A DNA stretch of 64,000 bases from Desulfobacteraceae bacterium (GTDB lineage Bacteria > Desulfobacterota > Desulfobacteria > Desulfobacterales > Desulfobacteraceae): NCBI GenBank assembly GCA_024225635.1, contig JAAEMK010000200.1, positions 50,489 through 114,488 on the forward strand, written 5' to 3'. Of the stretch, positions 50,636 through 63,642 are shown piece by piece (positions within the stretch are counted from its first letter, which is position 1; every line of letters starts with the position of its first letter). The notes under the pieces were generated by a model that was given only the letters and a program-made list of their open reading frames with translations, was not told the DNA's origin and did no database searches. A program made the translations under genes and the position numbers.

Positions 50636-52264
50636 ATGAAAAAAATCTTCGGTTCCACCACCGGCCTGTCAGCATCCCAGATCAGGCAGCTTGAAAGCCT
50701 TTACCAGTACAGGACCCCGCCAGAGGACCTCATCTCAAGGGAACAGCTGGATGCGCTCGTCGCCGTGTCCCATGACATCCGGCGCCAGGTCGGACTCCTT
50801 GTGGGAAGAAACGGCAAGACCCTCCATGTCATTGCAGGGGAACCCCACAGGATCGTCATTCCGGACACCCCGGACTTCCGGGCCCTTCCCGGACGCCTCA
50901 AGGGGCTCCGGTGCATCCACACCCATCTCAACGATGAAGCCCTCACCCGGGACGACCTCACCGACCTTGCCCTGCTCCGCCTGGACTTCATGGCAGCCGT
51001 GTGCATCACCCAAAAGGGCGCACCCGGAAAGATCCACATGGGACACATCCTTCCCGGCGAAGAGGAAGAGCCCTACCAGATCATGAATCCCATTTATGCG
51101 GACGATCTTACCATCGACTGCTACGAGCGGATCAACGCCCTGGAGGATGAGCTCACCCGGAAGGACGCCCTCCATAAAGTGGCCACCGGCGGGGAAAAAG
51201 CGCTGCTGATCAACGTGTTCACGGATAATCCCAAGGAGGCCGTCGCCTCCCTGGACGAGCTCAAGGAGCTGTGCCGGTCGTCCAGCATCTCGGTCCTTGA
51301 CACGGCCCTGCAGAAACGAAAGAAAATCGATCCGAAATTTGTCGTGGGAAGGGGCAAGCTTGCCGATATAGTCATCCGGGCGCTTCAGAAGCACGCCACC
51401 CTGCTGGTGTTTGACAGGGAACTGAGCCCCTCCCAGATCCGGTCCGTCACCGACTTTGTGGAGATGAAGGTAATCGACCGAACCCAGCTGATCCTGGACA
51501 TATTCGCCCGCCGCGCCAAGAGCCGGGAGGGAAAACTCCAGGTGGAGCTGGCCCAGATGAAATACATGCTTCCCAGGCTTGCCACCAAAAACACGGCCAT
51601 GTCCAGGCTCACCGGCGGCATCGGCGGCAGGGGCCCCGGTGAAACCAAGCTTGAGATCAACCGGCGGCGGGTTCGGGACAAGATCACCCGGCTCACCAAG
51701 GATATCGAAAAAATCAGGAAACAGCGTACCCAGCAGCGCTCAAAGAGAAACAGAAAGGGAGTGCCGGTGATCTCCATCGTGGGATACACCAATGCGGGAA
51801 AATCCACCCTGCTCAACACCCTGACAAAGAGCACGATCATCGCGGAGAACCGCTTGTTCGCGACCCTTGACCCCTCCTCGAGAAGGCTGAAATTCCCCAG
51901 GGACATCGAGGTTATCATCACGGACACCGTTGGCTTTATCCAGGATCTTCCGGACGAACTCATGGAAGCGTTCCATGCAACCCTGGAGGAACTCCAGGAG
52001 GCGGACATCCTGCTCCATGTCATCGATGTCAGCAACCCGCGATACGAGCAGCAGATGCACTCCGTGGAAGCGATATTGAAGAAACTCAACCTGGAGAAAA
52101 CCCCGGTACTCTACGTGTTCAACAAGCAGGACCGGATCGAGCTGTCGGAGTTTGACAACCCCTGGCTCCTCAACCAGGGCACCCTCATCTCAGCCACCCG
52201 GCCCGAAACCCTGAAACCCCTTGTAAGCCGCCTGGAATCCATGGTTCGCCAACAAACAGGTTGA
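50636..52264 (+). CDS. hflX: GTPase HflX
   Basis: A 542-residue ribosome-associated GTPase. An N-terminal extension of about 180 residues precedes the HflX domain (FVVGRGKLADIV, DRELSPSQIRSVTDFVEMKVIDRTQLILDIFARRA, GGIGGRGPGETKLEINRRRVRDKI). The G domain has G1 GYTNAGKSTLLN, G3 DTVGFIQDLP and G4 NKQD. The extension resembles that of long HflX forms in other delta-type bacteria. AGAGG precedes ATG 50636, 12 nt after dnaB. Confidence 0.93.
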   Translation: MKKIFGSTTGLSASQIRQLESLYQYRTPPEDLISREQLDALVAVSHDIRRQVGLLVGRNGKTLHVIAGEPHRIVIPDTPDFRALPGRLKGLRCIHTHLNDEALTRDDLTDLALLRLDFMAAVCITQKGAPGKIHMGHILPGEEEEPYQIMNPIYADDLTIDCYERINALEDELTRKDALHKVATGGEKALLINVFTDNPKEAVASLDELKELCRSSSISVLDTALQKRKKIDPKFVVGRGKLADIVIRALQKHATLLVFDRELSPSQIRSVTDFVEMKVIDRTQLILDIFARRAKSREGKLQVELAQMKYMLPRLATKNTAMSRLTGGIGGRGPGETKLEINRRRVRDKITRLTKDIEKIRKQRTQQRSKRNRKGVPVISIVGYTNAGKSTLLNTLTKSTIIAENRLFATLDPSSRRLKFPRDIEVIITDTVGFIQDLPDELMEAFHATLEELQEADILLHVIDVSNPRYEQQMHSVEAILKKLNLEKTPVLYVFNKQDRIELSEFDNPWLLNQGTLISATRPETLKPLVSRLESMVRQQTG

Positions 52265-52374
52265 CCATCATCCGGGGATCGACTATATTGACAAAAAAAA
52301 ATAATATGGGTTAGGCTTTTAACGGTCCAGGAGCTGAACCTACCTTATCAACGCTGGAGCATATCGAGACAAGT

Positions 52375-52596
52375 ATGAAATTTAACCAGACAAACCAGGT
52401 AATAGCAGACGATTCAGTAATCGAAGATTCAAGTGACAACCTTGACTGCTTTGGAGAATTCAGCAAAGAGGACAAGATCTGTACGACCTACTGCTCCTAC
52501 TCGATCCGTTGCGCCATTGAGCAGAGCCAGAATCCAAGGGTCGATATCCTCGACCATATTCTGACCATGGACTTTTTTCCTGCAAAAATACATTAG
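52375..52596 (+). CDS. Small Cys-rich protein, possible metal binder
   Basis: A 73-residue protein without signal or membrane segment. Its core NLDCFGEFSKEDKICTTYC then SYSIRCAIE spaces four Cys as C-x10-C-x3-C-x5-C, a plausible Zn or Fe-S ligand set. Function unknown. TTGACA at 52288-52293 with TAGGCT 18 nt later is a weak promoter. The ribosome site is poor (CGAGACAAGT). It converges on the FAD-oxidase gene. Confidence 0.5.
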   Translation: MKFNQTNQVIADDSVIEDSSDNLDCFGEFSKEDKICTTYCSYSIRCAIEQSQNPRVDILDHILTMDFFPAKIH

Positions 52597-52603
52597 GCTT
52601 GAC

Positions 52604-53986
52604 TTAAGCCTGGAAGATCTTCCCGGGATTCAACAGATTCCCGGGATCAAACACCTTTTTAATCCCCTTCATAACCTCGAGTTCTTCAACGCCGATCTCC
52701 CGGTCAAGGTATTCCTTTTTCGTGATCCCCACCCCGTGTTCACCCGTGATGGTTCCGCCAAGCTCCAGGGTTGCGTCAAAGAGTTCGTCCACGGCGGCCT
52801 CGGCCCGCCTGCACTGATCCCTGTCCCTTTTGTCATACATGATGTTGCAGTGGATGTTTCCATCCCCGGCATGGCCGAAGCTGACAATGGTAAGCCCGGA
52901 ACGCTTCTGTATGGACTCGACCCTTGCCACCATCTCCGGAATCCGGTTGATGGGCACCACAATATCTTCGTTCAGCTTGCCGGACGCAATTTTAAAAAGG
53001 GCGGGAGAGAGTGCTTTCCTTGCCTTCCAGAGCTCTTTCGCCTCTGCGGGTGTCTGGGCAACAACAACGCTTGAAGCCCCCTTATCCAGGCAATAACGCT
53101 CCAATTTAAGGATATCGTCTTCCACTGTCAGGCGGGTGCCGTCCACCTCGATGATCAGTATGGCCCGGACGTCCCCGGACAGGTCAAGGTCAACAGCCTC
53201 CCTGACACAGTCAATGGAAGCCCGGTCAACAAACTCGATACACCGGGGCACCACCGATTCCCGGATGATACCCGAGACCGTTTCCGCGGCTGTTTTCATG
53301 CTGTTAAACACGGCGGACATGGTTTTGACCGCCTCGGGCAGGGGAACAAGCTTGAGGGTAATGCCCGTTACCACGGCAAGGGTGCCCTCGGACCCCACAA
53401 TGAGGCGGGTCAGGTCGTAGCCCGCCACACCCTTGGCCGTGCTCACACCGGTATTGATAATCCGGCCGGACGGCAGAACCGCCTCGAGCCCGAGCACATA
53501 ATCCCGGGTCACCCCGTACTTGACCGCCCTGGGACCGCCGGCGCATTCACCGATGTTTCCGCCAATGGTGCAAAATGCGGAGCTTGCCGGGTCAGGCGGA
53601 TAAAAAAGCCCCTTTTTCTCCACGGCGCGGTGGAGATCCCCGGTCACAACACCGGGTTCCACCCGGGCGACAAGGTTCTCCGTATCGACCTCAATGATTC
53701 TGTCCATGCGGGTCATCACCATGACAATTCCGCCCTTGAGGGGCAGGGTCCCACCGGTCATGCCGGAGCCGCTCCCCCTGGGGGTCACGCAAACCGAATG
53801 CCGGGTGGCAAGTTCAAGGATCTTTGAAACCTGGAGGGTCGAGGAGGGAAAGACGACGATATCCGGGAGAAAGGAGCGGGCCGTTGCATCATAGGAATAA
53901 CAAACGAGCTCCTCGGGATCATTGGTGATCCCGTCGGAGCCCGTTATTTTTTCCAACTCTTTGAACAGGGAATCGGGGACGGTCAT
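52604..53986 (-). CDS. FAD-linked 2-hydroxyacid oxidase (GlcD/D-lactate dehydrogenase type)
   Basis: A 460-residue FAD enzyme of the vanillyl-alcohol oxidase/PCMH family. The FAD domain has VVFPSSTLQVSKILELA, VTPRGSGSGMTGGTLPLKGGIVMVMTRMDRI, PDPASSAFCTIGGNIGECAGGPRAVKYG and the substrate domain ends with SFGHAGDGNIHCNIMYD and GGTITGEHGVGITKKEYL, both typical of GlcD/DLD. It oxidises glycolate, D-lactate or a similar acid; which one is not decided by sequence. The usual Fe-S partner (GlcF) is not adjacent. Its ATG overlaps the dnaA stop by 4 nt. Confidence 0.88.
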   Translation of the reverse strand: MTVPDSLFKELEKITGSDGITNDPEELVCYSYDATARSFLPDIVVFPSSTLQVSKILELATRHSVCVTPRGSGSGMTGGTLPLKGGIVMVMTRMDRIIEVDTENLVARVEPGVVTGDLHRAVEKKGLFYPPDPASSAFCTIGGNIGECAGGPRAVKYGVTRDYVLGLEAVLPSGRIINTGVSTAKGVAGYDLTRLIVGSEGTLAVVTGITLKLVPLPEAVKTMSAVFNSMKTAAETVSGIIRESVVPRCIEFVDRASIDCVREAVDLDLSGDVRAILIIEVDGTRLTVEDDILKLERYCLDKGASSVVVAQTPAEAKELWKARKALSPALFKIASGKLNEDIVVPINRIPEMVARVESIQKRSGLTIVSFGHAGDGNIHCNIMYDKRDRDQCRRAEAAVDELFDATLELGGTITGEHGVGITKKEYLDREIGVEELEVMKGIKKVFDPGNLLNPGKIFQA

Positions 53987-55416
53987 TTAAGTCTTCCAGT
54001 CTCGATCTTTCGATATAGATGATTCATCTGCTCACTGAAAATGCCCTGCTGCTTCAGCTGCTTCTCAACGGCATTGATGGAATAGATGGCTGTTGCATGG
54101 TAGCGGTTGAAGCTCCTGCCGATCTGTTTCAGGGGCTGGTCCGTATATTTCCTGGAAAGAAAGATGGCCACCTGCCGGGGCTTGACGACCCTCTTTTTCC
54201 GTGAGGGGGAAACCAGCTCCTGCTCGGAAAGGCTGTATTCGGTACACACAAGCTTTTTGATGGAATCAACCGTGATAGCCTTCCGGTTCCTTGCAATGGT
54301 GGACAGCACGCTCTGGGCAAGATTGATGTCGATCTTTTCCCCCATGAGGGCGCCCTTTCTTGCAACACCCATGAGTCCGCTCTCAAGCTGCCTTACATTG
54401 TCACAAAGCTCCTGGGCAAGATAGTCGGTGACATCGTTGGGGATGACATAGCCGGCGTAGCTTGATTTGTTCTTGAGGATCTTCACCCGGGTCTTGAAAT
54501 CCGGGGTATCGATCTTCGTGACCAGCCCCAGGGTGAGCCTGGACTTGAGCTGCTCGTTCATCTTGGGGATCTCGTCCGGGAGATAGCACCCGCTGAAGAT
54601 GATCTTTTTTTCCGCATCCAGAAGATAGTCCAGGGTCATGGCAAGCTCTTTCTGGGTGGCATCCTTTCCCGAAAGAAAATGAACATCCTCAAGGATCAGG
54701 ACATCGCATTTTTTCCGGTACTTCTCTTTAAAATAGTTAATCGTGTTGTCCTTGAGGGCCGAAACCATCTCATTGGTAAAATCCTCGGCCGTCACATAGT
54801 AGACCTTGTCGGAAACCCCCTGGGACATCACGTGGTGGCCCACAGCCTGGGAAAGGTGGCTCTTGCCGAGTCCCGTATCAGACAGCAGGTAAAGGGCGCC
54901 GTTGTTGGCTGAACCGTGCTGGGCAAGGGAGAGGGCCGCCGAATAGGCAAAGTCACAGTTATCCCCCACAACGAAACGGTCAAAGGTATACCCTTTTTTC
55001 AACATCCTGCCACTGTCACACCTGAGATTGAGGCCGGGAAGCGTCATCTGCCTCGGACGATTCGTTCTTCTCGGAGCAGCGGAAACAGCGGGGAATGTCC
55101 CGGCCACGGCTTTTGTACGGGTCTTCCCGGGAGCCGCTTTCACACTGCTTTTTTTAACGGCTTTCTTTTTAGCCGGTGCAGTTTCAACCATGAGATCAAT
55201 CTTTGTATCGGCACATCCCAGTTTTCGGAACTGGGCTTCCAGGCCCGCAAGATAATTCTCCCGGATACGCTTCTTTGAGAATGAATTGGGGCAGGAGAGT
55301 TTAACAACATTTGCGCCTGATTCCAAAAAACCCATGGGCTGAATCCACATCCTGTAACTGTGGTCTGGTAAAGATTGTTTCATCTCTAATTTTACTTTTT
55401 CCCAGCTTGACTCCAT
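53983..55416 (-). CDS. dnaA: Divergent DnaA (replication initiator family)
   Basis: A 477-residue protein with all four DnaA regions: domain I (SWEKVKLEMKQSLPDHSYRMWIQP), a Lys/Ala linker (about 85-130), an AAA+ domain (about 145-345) with Walker A SDTGLGKSHL and Walker B DVLILEDVHFL, and domain IV (about 385-477). Two key motifs deviate: Walker B has E-D in place of D-D, and the box-recognition helix reads GRSFNRYHATAIYSI where typical DnaA has GR-x-F-GRDHTTV. ATG 55416 has CGGAG upstream. It is followed by the oxidase gene, not dnaN, so it may be a second DnaA. Confidence 0.85.
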   Translation of the reverse strand: MESSWEKVKLEMKQSLPDHSYRMWIQPMGFLESGANVVKLSCPNSFSKKRIRENYLAGLEAQFRKLGCADTKIDLMVETAPAKKKAVKKSSVKAAPGKTRTKAVAGTFPAVSAAPRRTNRPRQMTLPGLNLRCDSGRMLKKGYTFDRFVVGDNCDFAYSAALSLAQHGSANNGALYLLSDTGLGKSHLSQAVGHHVMSQGVSDKVYYVTAEDFTNEMVSALKDNTINYFKEKYRKKCDVLILEDVHFLSGKDATQKELAMTLDYLLDAEKKIIFSGCYLPDEIPKMNEQLKSRLTLGLVTKIDTPDFKTRVKILKNKSSYAGYVIPNDVTDYLAQELCDNVRQLESGLMGVARKGALMGEKIDINLAQSVLSTIARNRKAITVDSIKKLVCTEYSLSEQELVSPSRKKRVVKPRQVAIFLSRKYTDQPLKQIGRSFNRYHATAIYSINAVEKQLKQQGIFSEQMNHLYRKIETGRLK

Positions 55417-56145
55417 GGAACTCCGATCTCTCTTGTTTATCTTTAACATTAACACCATACCCTAAAAGGGTGTATTCACAGGCAGTTACGCCATAGTCAC
55501 AATCCAAAACGAATAAAAATGTAGTCTCTTCTATTCCATCTAACCCCTCAAGTCAAATCTGATCACCCTTTGTTTAAAAAAATGTTATTGTTTGTCTCGA
55601 CACCGACGAATATCCGTTGATTTTACAAGGTTTTATTTCGTGAAACAAGTTTTTTGCCTTTAATTACAGCAACTTCCCTAAGGGGTTATATTCCCTTGAA
55701 ATATCCACTATTCCCGAAGGGGAACCGAAAACCCTGGAAAATATTTTCCTTCCAATATCTCCGTTTTTCTCTGCATAGCTCCTGTTTTTACCATTTCGAG
55801 GTTAACACCCATGGATACATCGTTTTTCAATGGTTTCACACGCGGGGATTTTTTTATTCCAATGGCGTTCCATTTACGCTCCCCAGGCGTTGTATTTTTT
55901 TGCGTTTAATTTGAGTTTCAGGAATTCACTTCGAAAATAGTCCAGTGCAATATCTGCACCACAAGGTGGCATGTCAACCTCGAACCAAAAACAGCCGGAT
56001 GATCCCGCAATTATCCCCATTCAGGCAGACCTGGAAGTGGACAAAAAAGGACCTGCAATTATGTCAAAAACGAAACACAACCCACGAAAAATTTACATAG
56101 CCCGATCAATCCCCCTTCATTCAAGGGTCTATTATGGATTTTTTG
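55417..56145. other. AT-rich stretch upstream of dnaA
   Basis: This is most of the 864-bp gap between dnaA and pdxA. It is AT-rich with many T and A tracts. I found no perfect DnaA box (TTATCCACA); near matches are GTATTCACA near 55472 and TTATCCCCA near 56019. A 65-codon open frame at 55971-56168 with a weak AGGTGG site is possible but unsupported. It could hold a replication origin or only the dnaA promoter. Confidence 0.35.
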
Positions 56146-56174
56146 TTTACACCCACCCCATCCGATAGTATACT
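56146..56174 (+). promoter_or_regulatory. Promoter of the pdxA-uvrA-tex operon
   Basis: TTTACA (56146-56151), 17-nt spacer, TATACT (56169-56174); 5 of 6 matches in each hexamer. Leader of about 100 nt before ATG 56281. Confidence 0.7.
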
Positions 56175-56280
56175 GAAAAGCTGATTTTCAAGCATAAAAG
56201 GCCGGGCATGATCACCACCGTTTCAGCAAGGGGGGCCGGGCAAAATTTTCAACAAAGCAAGATTAAGGAGAATTACGCCC

Positions 56281-57294
56281 ATGAACGCAGAACGTCCTGT
56301 CATCGGCATCACCATGGGAGACCCCGTGGGAATCGGGCCGGAAATCATTGTTTCGGCCCTTGAGCAGCCGGACCTGTACAGCTGGTGCCGCCCCCTGGTT
56401 CTTGGGGATCAATCGGTCATGGAGCGTGCCCTGGCGCTCAAGGCAAGCACCCTTGCCATCCGCCGGGCGGACACCCCGGAAAACGGACGGTACGACTTTG
56501 GCGCCATCGATCTCATGCCCCTGTCCCATCTTGAATCAAAGGGGCTCACTCCGGGAGCGCCCACGCCGGAAACCGGCCGGGCCATGATCGACTACATCAC
56601 CCGGGGGGTTGACCTTGCCATGGACAACCAAATCCAGGCGATCGCCACCTGCCCCATCACCAAGACCGCCATGAAACTTGCGGAATCGGAATTCCACGGC
56701 CATACGGAACTCATCGCCCACCGGACAAACACACCAAAGGTGGCCATGATGATGGCCGGGGATCGTCTCAGGGTTGTCCTTGTGACCATCCACATTCCCC
56801 TTGCCGAAGTCGCCCCGCGATTAAACCGGGAGGAAATCATCAACACCATCCGGCTCACCTCGAACGCATTGACCGGGCGGTTCGGCATCAAGTCCCCCAG
56901 GATCGCCGTGGCAGGCCTTAATCCCCATGCCGGGGAAGACGGCATGTTCGGCACCGAAGAGGAGAAGATCATCACCCCTGCAGTGGACCAGGCAAGGAAA
57001 GAAGGATTCAATGTTTCCGGCCCCTACCCGCCGGACACCCTGTTTTTCAACGCGGCGGACGGCAAGTTCGACGCCGTGGTGTGCATGTACCACGACCAGG
57101 GACTGATTCCGTTCAAGATGATCCACTTCAGCGACGGGGTCAACACGACCCTGGGGCTGCCCATCATCAGGACATCGGTGGACCACGGCACGGCCTATGA
57201 CATCGCCTGGAAAGGCGTTGCGGACCCGTCGAGCCTGGTTGCCGCGATCCGGATGGCCGCCCTCCAGGCAAAAACCAGCAGACAGCAATCTTAA
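56281..57294 (+). CDS. pdxA: 4-hydroxythreonine-4-phosphate dehydrogenase
   Basis: A 337-residue NAD(P)-dependent enzyme of pyridoxal phosphate synthesis. Motifs: [14 protein letters not shown] at the N terminus, [24 protein letters not shown] (metal His), [39 protein letters not shown] and [21 protein letters not shown]. Length is normal. AAGGAG lies about 10 nt before ATG 56281. First gene of an operon with uvrA and tex; the link appears positional rather than metabolic. Confidence 0.95.
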   Translation: MNAERPVIGITMGDPVGIGPEIIVSALEQPDLYSWCRPLVLGDQSVMERALALKASTLAIRRADTPENGRYDFGAIDLMPLSHLESKGLTPGAPTPETGRAMIDYITRGVDLAMDNQIQAIATCPITKTAMKLAESEFHGHTELIAHRTNTPKVAMMMAGDRLRVVLVTIHIPLAEVAPRLNREEIINTIRLTSNALTGRFGIKSPRIAVAGLNPHAGEDGMFGTEEEKIITPAVDQARKEGFNVSGPYPPDTLFFNAADGKFDAVVCMYHDQGLIPFKMIHFSDGVNTTLGLPIIRTSVDHGTAYDIAWKGVADPSSLVAAIRMAALQAKTSRQQS

Positions 57295-57314
57295 AAAGCG
57301 GGTTGTATCTACCA

Positions 57315-60133
<2,819 letters not shown>

Positions 60134-60137
<4 letters not shown>

Positions 60138-62245
60138 TCACCGCCATCGCAAAAGAGCTGGGCCTGAAACCCGGCCAGGTCGAAACCGTCACCCAGCTGT
60201 TTGACGAGGGGGCAACCATCCCCTTCATCGCCCGGTACAGAAAAGAGCGTACCGGCTCCCTGGACGAGGTGGCCATCGCCGCCATCCGGGACCGGCTCGC
60301 CAAGGCCAAGGAGCTTGCCGCAAGAAAGCAGGCCATCATCACCTCCCTGGAAGAGCGGGACCTCATCACAGACGACCTGAGAAAGGCCGTCGACCGGGCC
60401 CCCACCCGGACCGACCTGGAGGATCTCTACGAGAAATACCGGCCCAAACGCAAAACAAAGGCCCAGGCGGCCCGGGAGCTCGGCCTCGATCCCCTGGCCA
60501 CCCTGCTCCTGAAACAGACCGGCAGCGACCCCATGGCCGAGGCCCGGCGGTTTGTCAACCCGGACAAGGGCGTGGAGACCCCGGAACAGGCCCTGGCAGG
60601 GGCAAGGGACATCCTGGCCGAAACCGTTAACGAGGATGCCCCTATCCGGTCGGCCATGCGCAGGCTCTTTACCTCAAAGGCCCAAATCAAATCCACGGTG
60701 AAAAAAAACAAAGAGAGCGACGGCGCAAAGTTCCGGGACTATTTTGACTGGTCGGAACCGGCGGCAAAGACCCCCTCCCACCGGATTCTTGCCATGTTCA
60801 GGGGGGAAGCGGAATCCTTCCTCACCGTCCATGTGCTTCCCCCGGAAGAGACCGCCCTCTCCGTGGTCGAAAACCGGGTCATTAAAAACAGCACAAAAGC
60901 CGCCCGGGAGGTCAAGACCGCTGTCAAGGACGCCTACAAGCGGCTAATGGGCAAATCCCTTGAAAAAGAAACCATGGCCGCCCTGAAACTTTCGGCGGAC
61001 CAGGAATCCATCAAGGTGTTTGCCAGCAACATCAAGGAATTGTTACTGTTTCCTCCCCTCGGCCAAAAACGGGTGCTTGCCATCGATCCCGGGTTCAGGA
61101 CCGGGTGCAAGGTGGTCTGCCTGGACCGCCAGGGGGCGCTTCTCCACCATGACGTGATCTACCCCTTTTCCAATGGGGACAAGACCGCCGCCGCCCTGAA
61201 AAAGCTGACCAAAAAGTACGGCACCGAAGCCATCGCCATCGGCAACGGCACGGCAGGCCGGGAGACGGAGGCCTTTGTCCGGGCAGCCAACCTTGACGAC
61301 AGCATCCAGGTCATCATGGTGGACGAGAGCGGCGCATCCATCTACTCGGCATCTGAAACCGCCAGAAACGAATTCCCCGACCACGACATCACCGTACGGG
61401 GGGCCGTGTCCATCGGCAGACGCCTCATGGATCCCCTGGCGGAGCTTGTCAAAATAGACCCCAAATCCATCGGCGTGGGCCAGTACCAGCACGATGTGGA
61501 CCAGAAGCTGCTTCAGAACGCCCTCGGCGACGTGATCGAGACCTGCGTCAACCGGGTGGGCGTGGAGGTGAACACGGCCAGCGCCGAGCTTCTCACCCAT
61601 GTGGCGGGGCTCAATAAAACCATTGCGGCCAACATCGTCAAATACCGGGAAGCCAACGGCCCGTTCAACCAAAGACGGGAACTCTTAAAGGTTCCCCGCC
61701 TGGGACCCAAGGCCTATGAGCAGTGCGCGGGCTTCCTGAGAATCCACGACGGCGCCAATCCCCTGGACAGAAGCGGCATCCACCCGGAATCCTACAAAAC
61801 CGTGGAAACCATGGCCAAAAATGCAGGCCACACGGTCAAGGAGCTTGTGGGCAACGAAGCCTTGGTCAAAACCATCGATCTCGCCCCCTATGTGACCGAA
61901 ACAACCGGCATGGTGACCCTCAAGGACATTGCCGCCGAGCTTGCCCGGCCCGGCAGGGACCCGAGGGAAAGCTTCAAGGCCTTCAAGTTTGACGACACCA
62001 TCCACAAGATCGAGGACCTGGTTCCCGGCATGCGGGTGCCGGGGCTTGTGACCAATGTCACGGCATTCGGCGCATTCGTGGACATCGGGGTGCACCAGGA
62101 CGGGCTCGTTCACATCAGCCAGCTTGCCGACCGCTATGTAAAGGACCCCAACGAGGTGGTCAAGGTCCGCCAGCAGGTGGAGGTCACCATCCTTGACGTG
62201 GACATCAAACGAAAACGCATCTCGCTTTCCATGCGCAAATCCTGA
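60134..62245 (+). CDS. tex: Tex family RNA-binding transcription accessory protein
   Basis: A 703-residue protein with the Tex order: N-terminal helical region ([39 protein letters not shown]), a YqgF/RNase H-like domain ([18 protein letters not shown]), helix-hairpin-helix motifs ([36 protein letters not shown]) and a C-terminal S1 RNA-binding domain ([35 protein letters not shown]). It binds nucleic acid and affects transcription and stress survival in other species. It overlaps uvrA by 4 nt. Confidence 0.95.
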
Positions 62246-62250
62246 CGACC

Positions 62251-62269
62251 CGCCGGTCAATGACCGGCG
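62251..62269 (+). terminator. Hairpin after tex
   Basis: CGCCGGTCA and TGACCGGCG (62251-62259, 62261-62269) form a near-perfect palindrome 6 nt after the tex stop. A second small hairpin GATCC/GGAT and TTTT follow at 62269-62284. The U tract is not adjacent to the main stem. Confidence 0.35.
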
Positions 62270-62314
62270 ATCCTTGAGGATTTTACCGCACCATTACAGA
62301 AACATTTTCATCAT

Positions 62315-62343
62315 TTGACAAAAAGCCGCATTCTCCCTATTTT
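62315..62343 (+). promoter_or_regulatory. Promoter of the cyclic-nucleotide-binding protein gene
   Basis: TTGACA (62315-62320), 17-nt spacer, TATTTT (62338-62343). The leader would be about 170 nt. Confidence 0.6.
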
Positions 62344-62517
62344 GTGGCTGACGTTATGGAAAACAAGGTGGAACAACATACCTACACCGAATGAGACTTA
62401 AGCGAACGCAGGCTCTATTATTCCATGCCGGATAACCGGAAGTTGCAACATTCAAAGACGGCAATAGCCTGATTCTGTTGCCATAAGCTGAACCCTGAAA
62501 GATGTCGAGGACTGGAT

Positions 62518-62961
62518 ATGATTGAAATAATAGATTTAAAACGTGTCAGTGTATTTAAAAACCTTACCAATGACGAGCTGGATAATATTAAGATCCTTGT
62601 TACTGAAAAGACCTTTGCAAAAGGTACCATTTTATTCAAGGAAGGTATGCGTGGCGGTGTCATGTATATCGTAAAAAAAGGGGAAATAGAAATTTTCAAG
62701 AAAGGGAAGGCATCTGAAATAAGCCTGGCAAAACTGGGACCCGGTTCGTTTGTTGGTGAAATGTCCCTGATTGACGCTGAACCACGATCCGCGTCGGCCC
62801 GGATCAGCGCGGATGCCCTATTGCTGCTTATAACCAAATCCAGCTTTCAGGAAATCCTTACTAAAAATGCTGAAGCCGGTAATAAAATCCTGTTAGCTTT
62901 TATAAAAATGCTCAATTCCCGCCTCCGGAACACCAACAAGAAAATACAGACACCGGTTTAA
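62518..62961 (+). CDS. Stand-alone cyclic-nucleotide-binding domain protein
   Basis: A 147-residue protein made of one cNMP-binding (CAP-type) beta barrel: VFKNLTNDELDNIKILV, FAKGTILFKEGMRGGVMYIVKKGEIEIFK, and the phosphate-binding cassette GPGSFVGEMSLIDAEPRSASARIS (about residues 78-105). The Gly-Glu and Arg of the cassette are present, so nucleotide binding is plausible. There is no helix-turn-helix, so it is not a Crp-type transcription factor. GAGGA lies 8 nt before ATG 62518. No neighbour indicates a pathway. Confidence 0.82.
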   Translation: MIEIIDLKRVSVFKNLTNDELDNIKILVTEKTFAKGTILFKEGMRGGVMYIVKKGEIEIFKKGKASEISLAKLGPGSFVGEMSLIDAEPRSASARISADALLLLITKSSFQEILTKNAEAGNKILLAFIKMLNSRLRNTNKKIQTPV

Positions 62962-63125
62962 ACATTCCGGGAAATATTGCCCGTTTCCAGTTTTAGCCGG
63001 ACCGTCATGCCCGGGACAGGGGTAAACCTGCCGCCGGGCGTCCGGATATATTCATAAATCCGCCGTCCCGGAGCTACCAGTCGATGGGCCGGTAATCCTT
63101 CGGCTGAAGATCCGTATCAGACAAC

Positions 63126-63629
63126 TTAGTCACGATAATACTTGATCTTTAAAATTGTTACACTTATTGACCGTTCAATTGCTGCGTAGAATTCAGAGTA
63201 TATATTTGTTGGAATTATTATATCATAGTCTGATCTCGTTGGAATGTTGGCTCTTGAGATCTCCTTTAAGACGACTTCAATTTCATTATGCTCAATGCAT
63301 ATTCTTGCGAGCATATTAAGCTTTTGCTTTAATTGTGTTTCGCTAAAATAAGTCCCCTCCAGATACATGGTGGCTTCCAATCCAATGTGATTACATGCCC
63401 AGTGCTTAATCCGAACCAATTCGGAGGAAGGCGTAATGATTACAGCTTCCATTGATTGATCAATCCAATGTATGTATTCAGTTAACGAATTTGCCTCGTA
63501 TCGGGCTATCGTAAAATACCCTGGATCAAATACGCAGTCAGAGTCTTTTTGTTGAGATATCGAGCAAGCATTAAGCCACACGATAATGGATATAGCTGCC
63601 AGAATCCGCAATATTTTTCCAACTTTCAA
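63126..63629 (-). CDS. Predicted lipoprotein of unknown function
   Basis: A 167-residue protein whose N terminus is a lipoprotein signal: KILRILAAISIIVWLNAC gives a lipobox LNAC with Cys at residue 22. The mature part is mixed alpha/beta with no recognised domain. Start is TTG 63629 with GGAGG 6-7 nt upstream; the nearby ATG opens only a two-codon frame. It lies 13 nt after the small gene at 63643 on the same strand, so the two are probably one unit. The DNA here is AT-rich compared with the tex region. Confidence 0.6.
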   Translation of the reverse strand: MKVGKILRILAAISIIVWLNACSISQQKDSDCVFDPGYFTIARYEANSLTEYIHWIDQSMEAVIITPSSELVRIKHWACNHIGLEATMYLEGTYFSETQLKQKLNMLARICIEHNEIEVVLKEISRANIPTRSDYDIIIPTNIYSEFYAAIERSISVTILKIKYYRD

Positions 63630-63642
63630 TTCATACCTCCAC

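Noticed and set aside
55971-56168. A 65-codon open frame between dnaA and pdxA
   Set aside because: Weak ribosome site, no similarity, and its end overlaps the -35/-10 region of pdxA. Left as a remote possibility only.
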